Below are positions 1-5,236 of a stretch of 7,969 nt of DNA, piece after piece. Location: contig NZ_JAIOSW010000155.1 of the NCBI RefSeq assembly GCF_021107415.1, positions 1 to 7,969 of the forward strand, given 5' to 3'. Position 1 is the stretch's first letter; every line of letters starts with the position of its first letter. The DNA is from Desulfobacula sp. GTDB lineage: Bacteria; Desulfobacterota; Desulfobacteria; Desulfobacterales; Desulfobacteraceae. A model generated the notes under the pieces. The model did no database searches and was not told the origin of the DNA. It saw only the letters and a list, made by a program, of their open reading frames with translations. Position numbers and translations under genes: made by a program.

Positions 1-223
1 CACAAAGTGAACAAGCGCGAGCATTACATGAATTATAAACCTTGCCGTTAAGTTTATGACATTGAATGAGGATTTCCTTTGACCAATCAGTTTCAGCCTG
101 GGGCAAGGCATAGCAATAATAACAGTAATGTTCACACCCAACATAAGTATCAACTTGATATTCAATGTCTTTTAATCCGCAGGAAGAGAGAATTGGTCTG
201 CTTGAGCATACAGATACTTTCAT
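1..223 (-). CDS. Radical SAM protein, SPL-like (N-terminal part, runs off left edge)
   Basis: The minus strand is open from an ATG at 223-221 to the left edge (74 codons), with a GAAGGGA-type ribosome binding site about 9 bases upstream. Residues 22-38 include a CxxxCxxC motif (C30, C34, C37) in the context YVGCEHYCYYCYA, the [4Fe-4S] ligand motif of radical SAM enzymes. The surroundings, including LPQAETDWSKEILI, match my memory of spore-photoproduct-lyase-like (COG1533) proteins. Such enzymes cleave S-adenosylmethionine to generate a radical; the substrate of this subgroup is unknown to me. After about residue 53 the sequence no longer resembles the family and becomes Cys-rich (C55, C66, C71, C74), suggesting a rearrangement junction near positions 55-65. 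The gene may therefore be a truncated remnant rather than a complete enzyme. A matching middle piece lies at 3164-3466. The gene starts 57 bases after the stop of the 281-967 gene. Confidence 0.72.
   Translation of the reverse strand, partial: MKVSVCSSRPILSSCGLKDIEYQVDTYVGCEHYCYYCYALPQAETDWSKEILIQCHKLNGKVYNSCNARACSLC
35..57. repeat. Small inverted repeat beside the radical SAM divergence point
   Basis: ATAAAC (35-40) and GTTTAT (52-57) form a 6-bp inverted repeat around an 11-base spacer, immediately past the point (about 55-65) where the N-terminal radical SAM piece stops resembling its family. The spacer includes a GTTAAGT heptamer (47-53) that fits the integron GTTRRRY core. There is no extended attC-like stem around it, so its role in recombination is only a possibility. 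Confidence 0.3.
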
Positions 224-280
224 TGAATTATATCCCTTCAAATATAAAAGAGGTCATCCATTGAGGAAAACGTATTAGAA

Positions 281-967
281 CTAATATATAAATGGAACAA
301 ACTTTTTTGTAGTCCTATAATATTCAATAAATTCATGTTTATATTTCTTATTTAGGTGCTCATCAAGCATGGGAATTTCAAATGCAATAAAATAAATAAC
401 CATACCCGTTGATATACACAAGCAAACTATATTATATGTAATCAGTGCTAATCCAAAATAGGCAATAGCATCTCCAAAGTAGTTAATATGCATGGAGTAT
501 TTAAAGAGCCCCGAGGTGTATAACTTCCCCTTGTTTTTTTTATTTCTTTTCCAGGAAAACCTTTGGTAGTCAGCCAAAGTATTGATGCAAGATCCAAACA
601 GAAATAAGGATATCCCGAAAATGTCGATTGTTCCAATTGAATCCGGGTGACTTCCTGCGGAGATACCAAAAAAATAAAACATCATAAAAAACAAAACTGT
701 AACAAGGCCTCCCTCGAACCAGCAAATCTTTCGCTGCATGAAAACAAACAGGCCTATAGTGAATCTAATAAAGTAAATGAAACAGCAAATGAACATGATT
801 ATTTGTCGGTAGATATTTCCCTCAACTTTTTCAAAATTCAGAACATTCACGAACCAGTCTGAATAGCCTGTTGTTAATGCCGTAGCAGTGAGAGTTCCCG
901 CTAATACACCCATAGACATGAGCGCCTTTGCTGGAATTGACGGTGAGTGTTCATATAGAAAAATCAT
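281..967 (-). CDS. DUF1295 / steroid 5-alpha-reductase-like membrane protein
   Basis: This 228-residue polytopic inner-membrane protein has hydrophobic segments near residues 14-32, 56-76, 85-103, 112-129, 164-178 and 180-198. The region around residues 150-166, with GLFKYSMHINYFGD, corresponds to the GLwxySRHPNYfGE signature of DUF1295 proteins, which are related to steroid 5-alpha-reductases and isoprenylcysteine methyltransferases. The end (residues 208-228, YKHEFIEYYRTTKKFVPFIY) is the usual family C-terminus with Y..Y...T..FVP. The signature His and Asn are kept, but Arg and Pro of SRHPNY are replaced by Met and Ile, so cofactor binding may differ. The substrate is unknown. The ATG at 967 lies about 40 bases after the TTGAAAT core of the attC-like site at 1004-1062, so the gene appears to open the next cassette. 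No matching end site for that cassette is visible in the window. Confidence 0.72.
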   Translation of the reverse strand: MIFLYEHSPSIPAKALMSMGVLAGTLTATALTTGYSDWFVNVLNFEKVEGNIYRQIIMFICCFIYFIRFTIGLFVFMQRKICWFEGGLVTVLFFMMFYFFGISAGSHPDSIGTIDIFGISLFLFGSCINTLADYQRFSWKRNKKNKGKLYTSGLFKYSMHINYFGDAIAYFGLALITYNIVCLCISTGMVIYFIAFEIPMLDEHLNKKYKHEFIEYYRTTKKFVPFIY

Positions 968-1003
968 TTTTCTTCTTTATGAGAGGTTACTCCGAACATG
1001 TCA

Positions 1004-1062
1004 TTTCAACGCTGCTTTTCAGCGGGCGCGGCTTTTTGCCCGCTGAAAAAGCCTTGTTAGCC
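1004..1062 (-). repeat. Integron attC-like recombination site (site A)
   Basis: Read on the minus strand, this begins with GGCTAAC (1062-1056), only 3 bases after the stop of the 1066-1593 gene. Then come a short GC box, a perfect 12-bp inverted repeat (GCCCGCTGAAAA 1038-1049 with TTTTCAGCGGGC 1016-1027) around a 10-base loop, a GC-rich box, and GTTGAAAT (1010-1003). This is the R''-L''-stem-L'-R' layout of an attC site, at about 59 bases. The outer GGCTAAC is the exact complement of the GTTAGCC at which the cassette begins (1640-1634). The same hairpin could also stop transcription, but it lacks a following T run. Confidence 0.62.
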
Positions 1063-1640
1063 ATTCTACAGCTTGGTTTCTGAATCTTCCTTAATGATTT
1101 TAAGCATCTTTTTCCGTGTTAACCCACTAAAAGGCTTAATCATTAACCAATACAAGCGAAATGTAATTTTAGTAATAGGTGCAACACACAACACTCTGGT
1201 TTCTGTGCTGACTTTGGTTTTATTTTCTCCTAACTCTTCACATTGGAAGTTCCAAACGACTTTGATCCACGGTGAAATAGAATTGTTTATGAAATCCTCA
1301 TAGCTTGGTATTGGTGCAATTTTTACTCTTGCCCAAAAACCAATTAAGTTTTCATAAGGGGCATTACTTTCAAGGTTTGTAAAACCAATATCATCGATAA
1401 AATCTTGTAAGTTTAATCTTTGTGTTGGTAATCCTCTGAGTTTGAATAACCATGCAATTGTTTTGGATTTTGAAAGATCAAAGTCATTTGCGACGTTAAA
1501 GACATTAGCAATTGGAGAATCTGCCACTATTTCGTGGTATTCATTAAAAGTGTAGTGACGTAAGTACTTGTCTATGAGAATGTCTTTTTGCATATGAAAA
1601 TCCCACTTATAAAGGAAAAATTTTCAATATATTGGCTAAC
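1010..1640 (-). mobile_element. Integron gene cassette with an SRPBCC gene
   Basis: The unit starts at the GTTAGCC core (minus strand, 1640-1634), carries one gene in the direction of its attC site, and ends at the G of the GTTGAAA core (1010). Leader and trailer are short, 40 bases before the ATG and 3 bases between stop and attC, as in typical cassettes. The first heptamer (GTTAGCC) and the R'' box at the end (GGCTAAC) are exact reverse complements, which is the hallmark of a cassette that circularises into an attC site. No integrase gene or attI site is in the window, so this may be part of a longer array or an integrase-less cluster. Confidence 0.6.
1066..1593 (-). CDS. SRPBCC (START-like) domain protein
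   Basis: This 175-residue protein has no signal peptide or clear membrane segment, so it is probably cytoplasmic. It shows the helix-grip layout of the SRPBCC/polyketide-cyclase superfamily: an N-terminal strand with HEIVADSPIANVFNVA, a middle region with FWARVKIAPI and WIKVVWNFQCEELGENKTKV, and the late signature STETRV followed by a C-terminal helix with FRLYWLMIKPFSGLTRKKML. The STETR and YW.MIKP.SGL.R..ML elements are common to many single-domain SRPBCC proteins of about 150-190 residues. These bind hydrophobic ligands, but ligand and pathway are unknown here. The ATG at 1593 has only a weak upstream GTGGGA. The gene is the sole occupant of an integron-type cassette, which suggests recent mobility. 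Confidence 0.75.
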   Translation of the reverse strand: MQKDILIDKYLRHYTFNEYHEIVADSPIANVFNVANDFDLSKSKTIAWLFKLRGLPTQRLNLQDFIDDIGFTNLESNAPYENLIGFWARVKIAPIPSYEDFINNSISPWIKVVWNFQCEELGENKTKVSTETRVLCVAPITKITFRLYWLMIKPFSGLTRKKMLKIIKEDSETKL

Positions 1641-1682
1641 CCCCTAATTACCGGCTCGCCCGGTGAATTTGGCTTGTTGAGA
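1634..1682 (-). repeat. Integron attC-like recombination site (site B)
   Basis: On the minus strand, TCTCAAC (1682-1676) is followed by AAGCC, a stem (AATTCACCGG pairing with CCGGTAATT around a 5-base loop), AGGGG, and GTTAGCC (1640-1634). The 5' arm carries one extra C (position 1665 on plus is G), which leaves an unpaired base on one side of the stem. This is the feature integrases use to recognise the folded strand. The length of 49 bases is short but within the attC range. GTTAGCC opens the SRPBCC cassette; TCTCAAC should close the cassette holding the 1721-2317 gene. Confidence 0.6.
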
Positions 1683-1720
1683 TTTATATTGCAACAACAA
1701 ATGTTTGATCACGGAATTCA

Positions 1721-2317
1721 TTAAGGGCACTTGAGTTCTATTGTAGCTGCTGCAACCTCTAATTCAGTTTTCACTATTGAAAACACACCGGCATCACCTT
1801 CAAACCGATCAATAAACGGATACTTGATACCAGAATAGTTGTATATCCCGTCCATCCGTGAAGCTGTAACATTAAGTTCAATTTCTAAATTCTCATCTTT
1901 AACAATCAAATGCCAGCTATCCCGGTCCAATCTTTTGAAAATCCCCTCAAGTACTATTCTCTTCTTCTTAATACTCGGAATAAATCCGATTTTAGGATAA
2001 GGAAACCAATATTCGAGTTTGGCTCGCTGCCCTACTTCATCGGCAATGAGATTGAAAGTAATAGTCGACGTATCGGCGTAGGGTGACCCGTCGAAGATGC
2101 CACTATCACTTATCTTATAATATAATTCGCCGCTATTGTCTTCGGTTTGAGCTACACGAATATTCAGCTTACCATTATTGGTATAAACACAGCTAGTCCA
2201 AAAACCTTTATACTCATTTCTTTGGGCAGAGAACAAATCATTTGAGAACGTATTCTGACAAAATAGAAACGTGAAGGTTGTTGCTAAAATCCATAAGCGA
2301 ATCAGGGATACGAACAT
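1721..2317 (-). CDS. Exported hypothetical protein
   Basis: I do not recognise a family. The protein starts with a basic stretch and a hydrophobic run (MFVSLIRLWILATTFTFLFC) followed by polar QNTFSND, a typical Sec signal peptide with cleavage likely around residues 22-26. The mature part of about 170 residues is rich in alternating strands and charged residues, including GELYYKISDSGIFDGSPY and LEGIFKRLDRDSWHLIVKD, so a beta-rich periplasmic or surface domain is likely. I prefer the ATG at 2317 because AAGGA (2330-2326) lies 8 bases before it; a GTG at 2335 or ATG at 2326 would give 204 or 201 residues. The stop is 38 bases before attC-like site B, so the gene is probably cassette-borne. Confidence 0.62.
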   Translation of the reverse strand: MFVSLIRLWILATTFTFLFCQNTFSNDLFSAQRNEYKGFWTSCVYTNNGKLNIRVAQTEDNSGELYYKISDSGIFDGSPYADTSTITFNLIADEVGQRAKLEYWFPYPKIGFIPSIKKKRIVLEGIFKRLDRDSWHLIVKDENLEIELNVTASRMDGIYNYSGIKYPFIDRFEGDAGVFSIVKTELEVAAATIELKCP

Positions 2318-2532
2318 CCTAACCATCCTTAACACAGAATTAATCCACCATTTTCTTGATATTTATATTGTAAATACTTAACAATTCCTACAAAGAATGC
2401 AATAGCTTCTATTAGGTTGCAAAAATCATTCTATTTGTGATTCAAAGGCTGAAGGTTGCTTATTGTGGATCGGCTACTCTTTATAACGCGTTTCAAAGCA
2501 ACTCCCGTTCCGCAACGCACGACTCTTTGCAT

Positions 2533-2880
2533 TTAATAAGGGGTTAGAGGCCACACCATTGTAATTGATAACACTAGGACTAGGTATACAATAACCCACA
2601 TCAAAATGGGTCCGCTCGCCCCTTTGAACTTTACTCCGACCGCTTCAAACTCTATCTGTCCTCGAACATTCTCTAATGTACCAACGATGAAGTAAGCGAG
2701 GAAGCCTGCAAATGGGAGCCCAACAAAAAAAACGTAGTGGTCACGAAATAGTTTGGCAATCCAGCCTCCTGTCCAATAAAAGCTGCTCCAGATAAACGAA
2801 AGATAGATAACGAAACATATCGCTCCCAAAACTAAAGGGACTTTAGAGCGAGAGCGCTTTTCTTCTTGGATATCGGCCAT
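2533..2880 (-). CDS. Small three-helix membrane protein, hypothetical
   Basis: This 115-residue protein has a charged N-terminus and predicted membrane helices at about residues 14-34, 49-67 and 91-111. Between helices 2 and 3 lies a short conserved-looking segment, GQIEFEAVGVKFKGASGPI. Similar segments (FEFKGAxGP leading into a final helix) occur, as I recall, in small hypothetical proteins of mobile cassettes, but no function is known to me. The ATG at 2880 is well supported by AGGAG (2894-2890) with 9-base spacing. The 216 bases down to the next gene contain no convincing ORF; they hold a GCGTT/AACGC inverted pair near 2486-2517 that I could not fit to an attC. Confidence 0.65.
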   Translation of the reverse strand: MADIQEEKRSRSKVPLVLGAICFVIYLSFIWSSFYWTGGWIAKLFRDHYVFFVGLPFAGFLAYFIVGTLENVRGQIEFEAVGVKFKGASGPILMWVIVYLVLVLSITMVWPLTPY

Positions 2881-2940
2881 AGTTTACTTCTCCTAATTGG
2901 CCCTTGGGCTACCTGCCAACCGAGGCCAAATTGATCTTAC

Positions 2941-2983
2941 TTTGAAATTATAGACACAATGATCTTTTTTTGAAATTGTAGAC
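2941..2983. repeat. Pair of 15-bp direct repeats
   Basis: TTTGAAATTATAGAC (2941-2955) and TTTGAAATTGTAGAC (2969-2983) match at 14 of 15 bases and start 28 bases apart, in a non-coding gap upstream of the 2533-2880 gene. They could be protein-binding half sites for that gene or a footprint of a lost insertion sequence. The sequence does not decide between these. Confidence 0.45.
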
Positions 2984-3049
2984 TCATAACCATGCTGGAA
3001 TCTCGTATGATTATGCCCTTGATTTACTCTCCTATTTCTTAAGACGAAC

Positions 3050-3083
3050 TCTCAACATCACCGGTGAAATCCGGTGCATGTTG
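3050..3083. repeat. Bulged stem-loop, candidate third attC-like site (site C)
   Basis: CAACATCACCGG (3053-3064) pairs fully with CCGGTGCATGTTG (3071-3083) except for one unpaired C (3077), around a 6-base loop. The left edge reads TCTCAAC (3050-3056), so the minus strand ends in GTTGAGA, the exact complement of the R'' box of site B. A plus-strand GTTGAAC (3087-3093), fitting the GTTRRRY core, lies just outside. A single extrahelical base in a long stem is typical of attC sites, but the R and L boxes here are compressed, so a simple hairpin or terminator remains possible. Confidence 0.4.
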
Positions 3084-3110
3084 ATTGTTGAACTATACTT
3101 TTAATCAATC

Positions 3111-3144
3111 AAGGGTCAACGGCAGATTTGATCCCTTTTCTTTT
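3111..3144 (+). terminator. Terminator-like hairpin or repeat-element end
   Basis: AAGGG-TCAA (3111-3119) pairs with TTGA-T-CCCTT (3128-3137) with one bulged T, and a T-rich run (3136-3144) follows on the plus strand. That looks like an intrinsic terminator reading rightward, yet no plus-strand gene ends here. The sequence resembles the GGGxTCAA...TTGAxCCC ends often seen around REP-type or other small mobile repeats, so it may instead be a remnant of such an element bordering the broken radical SAM gene. Confidence 0.35.
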
Positions 3145-3163
3145 AATTTTTATTATTCAATTC

Positions 3164-3466
3164 CTATACATGAATATTCAAATTCAATTGTCGATCCTTT
3201 TTGCGTGCCGCCAAGTCCTCTCTAAGTTGCCACCAATAAATATGTTTTTTTGAAAATATAACTGGTTCAATCTGCTCAACTAAATCAGATTTTGTAAGAA
3301 TACTAGCTGAAAATCCCTTTTTTAACAAAAGCTCTAAGACCTTTTGAATTTGGTGGTATTCAGCCTCACAGGGCTGGTAAGGATCGGTATGAGAATCCAT
3401 TAAAATCTCTAATTGAGCTATGTATGGTTGAACTTTTGTAAAAACCTCTTGATCAATTTTGTTATT
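3164..3466 (-). pseudogene. Radical SAM (SPL-like) gene fragment, middle part
   Basis: The minus-strand frame ending at 3164 contains SHTDPYQPCEAEYHQIQKV followed by LELLLKKGFSASILTKSDLV. This is the well-known mid-protein block of spore-photoproduct-lyase-like radical SAM proteins (xxTDPYQPxE...LE.L...GF..SILTKS.LV). From the ATG at 3400 it is only a 78-residue ORF, but the same frame stays open upstream, and the stretch QPYIAQLEILMD fits the family strand before DPYQP, so homology begins near 3466. The CxxxCxxC motif is missing here, and stops occur in this frame further upstream (3512-3514, 3521-3523). After SDLV (about 3285) the sequence no longer resembles the family and ends with RKKDRQLNLNIHV. 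It cannot be a working enzyme. The missing N-terminal part matches the piece at 1-223. Confidence 0.68.
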
Positions 3467-3469
3467 TTT

Positions 3470-3482
3470 TAACAGCCTGTTA
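3470..3482. repeat. 13-bp dyad at the radical SAM fragment boundary
   Basis: TAACAGCCTGTTA is a perfect 6-bp inverted repeat around one central base. It lies just outside the point where radical SAM homology begins, so it is a candidate breakpoint or crossover sequence, though a 13-bp dyad can arise by chance. Confidence 0.35.
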
Positions 3483-3572
3483 CAATGGCATCTACTATTG
3501 ACAGGTCGAAATTAATCACATCAAGATACTGCATATAATGCCTTGGTTGGTTAATATGGAAATAATTATCCC

Positions 3573-3932
3573 TCAGATAATGGATGCCCCGATTTTAAGG
3601 AACGGTTGTATTCCACCCACCAGATAGAATATTATTGCAATCAAACCGATACAAACCGTAGTGATAAAAAAGTACAATAACACTCTGGACTGAATCACTA
3701 CCTCACTGTTTTTATATTTTCTGTAAATACACCAGGAAATTAACCCCCATAAAATAGGTAGGGCAATGGAGAGTGTTTTAAAATCAATAGCCAGTTTTGT
3801 GATCCATGGCAGTGTCATTGCCAAATCAGCATATTGCACAAAATGATTATATGCTGGTGTTATAACAGCCACTGCAATACACCAGCAAAGGAAAATGATG
3901 ACTGAATTAAAAAAAACAAAATATTTCCACAT
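3573..3932 (-). CDS. Small three-helix membrane protein, distantly GspF-like
   Basis: This 119-residue protein has hydrophobic helices at about residues 6-27, 54-70 and 83-106 and a basic loop YRKYKNSE after the second. The stretch from residue 23 (VITPAYNHFVQYADLAMTLP, then WITKLAIDF) resembles the P.F...F...LP..T segment before a membrane helix in type II secretion/pilus GspF-like proteins, but the protein is far shorter than GspF (about 400 residues). I treat this as a resemblance only. GAGGAG (3947-3942), 9 bases upstream, supports the ATG. It follows the zinc-ribbon gene by about 55 bases on the same strand and may be the last gene of that operon, although its base composition is closer to the AT-rich left part. 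A weak ATTATC/GATAAT hairpin (3565-3581) overlaps its stop. Confidence 0.6.
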   Translation of the reverse strand: MWKYFVFFNSVIIFLCWCIAVAVITPAYNHFVQYADLAMTLPWITKLAIDFKTLSIALPILWGLISWCIYRKYKNSEVVIQSRVLLYFFITTVCIGLIAIIFYLVGGIQPFLKIGASII

Positions 3933-3986
3933 GCGATTCTGCTCCTCTATTAAATAATGTTTGATATCAATTAACCGACTGTAATA

Positions 3987-5231
3987 TTATTCCACAGAAG
4001 ACCCGCAAATAGTACAGAAATTCGCCCCGGATCTTATTTTATTGCCACAGTTACTGCATGTGCGAGACCTGCTGACCGATTTTTTACTGTTTGTATATTT
4101 TTCTCCACAATTTGTGCAAAAAACCGCACCATCATGTATTGGCAAATGACATCTACTGCATTCAGGTTTTGCTTCAGGAATGATATCCTGATCTCTCTTA
4201 AGAGGCAGAATCTCAGCAGCCTCGCTCGATAGAAATTCAATAATCTCATCTCCTGATGTCAGCTTCATGTAAACATGATCAGTAACAGTGGGTGAAAAAA
4301 CAAACACAGCCCCTCCTGGACCTATCAGAAAAACCCGGCTTGATACAGCCGGATCATCACCCATAATAAGGCTCACCCGCTGCCACTGGATCCCACTCCT
4401 TAATCCGAACATGGCAGGAATAACATCCCGGAGAGGTTCAGTAATGACATACCGTCCTGTAATACTTTCCTTTAAATAATCACTGGCAGTCAGTTTTTCG
4501 AAGGCAATATCTATTTCCGAAATACACGGAGGATCGCTGCGCATGGTTGTCGCAGGTAAATATGAAATCAACTGATCGAAATCCGAAAACCCCCAACTGG
4601 CTTCCAGGTAGCCTGTAACATCTCCCAATGAAAATGCCGTACCAGGTTCAAGCCCGATATCAGGAAACCCTTGTCTTCTGTAGGCGGTACGGCCGATATC
4701 AATTACAGCACATAGTACCGCTGCTGTGGCGGTATCCAGATGCGCCTCAAAAGAGGTTTGTTGAATCCATTCATCGGTTTCAGGCGGAATCATTTCTGAA
4801 GCTAAAGCAATCAGCCCGGCAATATCCGTCATTCCCGAAAGGCTCCATCTTCCGTCAGCCAGCTCAATAAGCAGTATTCCCGGACCCTCGGTGATGTTAT
4901 CGGGAAAATAGGCACTGGTTTCAGCAGATGCCCTCTCTGATCCCCAGATACGCAGCGTAATATTGGAGAGCGGTGCAGTTAGTATGGAAACAACTTTTTT
5001 CCCAAGTGCACTTAAAACAGGCGTTGTAAAGTCTGTCTTTTCAAGGATGCCTGATAAAACAAGCTGCTTCATCTCCTCCGGTTCAGGAGACCGTGCTTCA
5101 GAAAAACGGTAGCGTGGAGACAGATTGGTTTCTTTCATATCACCCTTTAAAAGCCATGCCAAACTTTTTGGCTGCAGTTCACACTGCCATTCTGGCGGAG
5201 TTATTTTTTCCAGGGAAAACATATTGTTCAT
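3987..5231 (-). CDS. Double zinc-ribbon protein with duplicated N-terminal domain
   Basis: Residue numbers here count from the GTG at 5234 (415 residues); the preferred ATG at 5231 gives 414. The C-terminus has two zinc ribbons: C359/C362 with C373/C376 (CSRCHLPIHDGAVFCTNCGE) and C393/C396 with C407/C410. Each is a CxxC-x10-CxxC treble-clef/ribbon unit of the kind labelled zinc-ribbon or DZANK, usually a protein-binding module. The preceding 340 residues match no family I can name. They appear to contain two related halves (about 52-150 and 243-342), each a helical start, a strand reading ITLRIWG or VSLIMGDD, a GPGI/GPGG turn, and a helix (TDIAGLIALASEMI, SGDEIIEFLSSEA). The protein looks cytoplasmic. 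The AAGGAG ribosome binding site (5247-5242) lies inside the upstream gene, whose stop is 5 bases before this ATG, so the two proteins are probably made together. A chaperone or adaptor for the large upstream protein is a reasonable inference. Confidence 0.7.
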   Translation of the reverse strand: MNNMFSLEKITPPEWQCELQPKSLAWLLKGDMKETNLSPRYRFSEARSPEPEEMKQLVLSGILEKTDFTTPVLSALGKKVVSILTAPLSNITLRIWGSERASAETSAYFPDNITEGPGILLIELADGRWSLSGMTDIAGLIALASEMIPPETDEWIQQTSFEAHLDTATAAVLCAVIDIGRTAYRRQGFPDIGLEPGTAFSLGDVTGYLEASWGFSDFDQLISYLPATTMRSDPPCISEIDIAFEKLTASDYLKESITGRYVITEPLRDVIPAMFGLRSGIQWQRVSLIMGDDPAVSSRVFLIGPGGAVFVFSPTVTDHVYMKLTSGDEIIEFLSSEAAEILPLKRDQDIIPEAKPECSRCHLPIHDGAVFCTNCGEKYTNSKKSVSRSRTCSNCGNKIRSGANFCTICGSSVE

Positions 5232-5236
5232 CACGA

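Noticed and set aside
6..53. AGTGAAC ... GTTAAGT pair at the left edge as an attC site
   Set aside because: The GTTAAGT heptamer fits the core, but the intervening sequence does not form a credible stem and the other cassette end does not match.
79..264. Plus-strand TTG-start ORF of 61 codons
   Set aside because: It lies antisense to the radical SAM N-terminus (223-1), whose CxxxCxxC motif is far more convincing; the plus-strand product is low-complexity and resembles nothing.
2375..2532. GTTAAGT core (minus 2381-2375) and GCGTT/AACGC inverted pair as a further attC
   Set aside because: The pieces do not assemble into paired R and L boxes around one stem; no partner heptamer was found.
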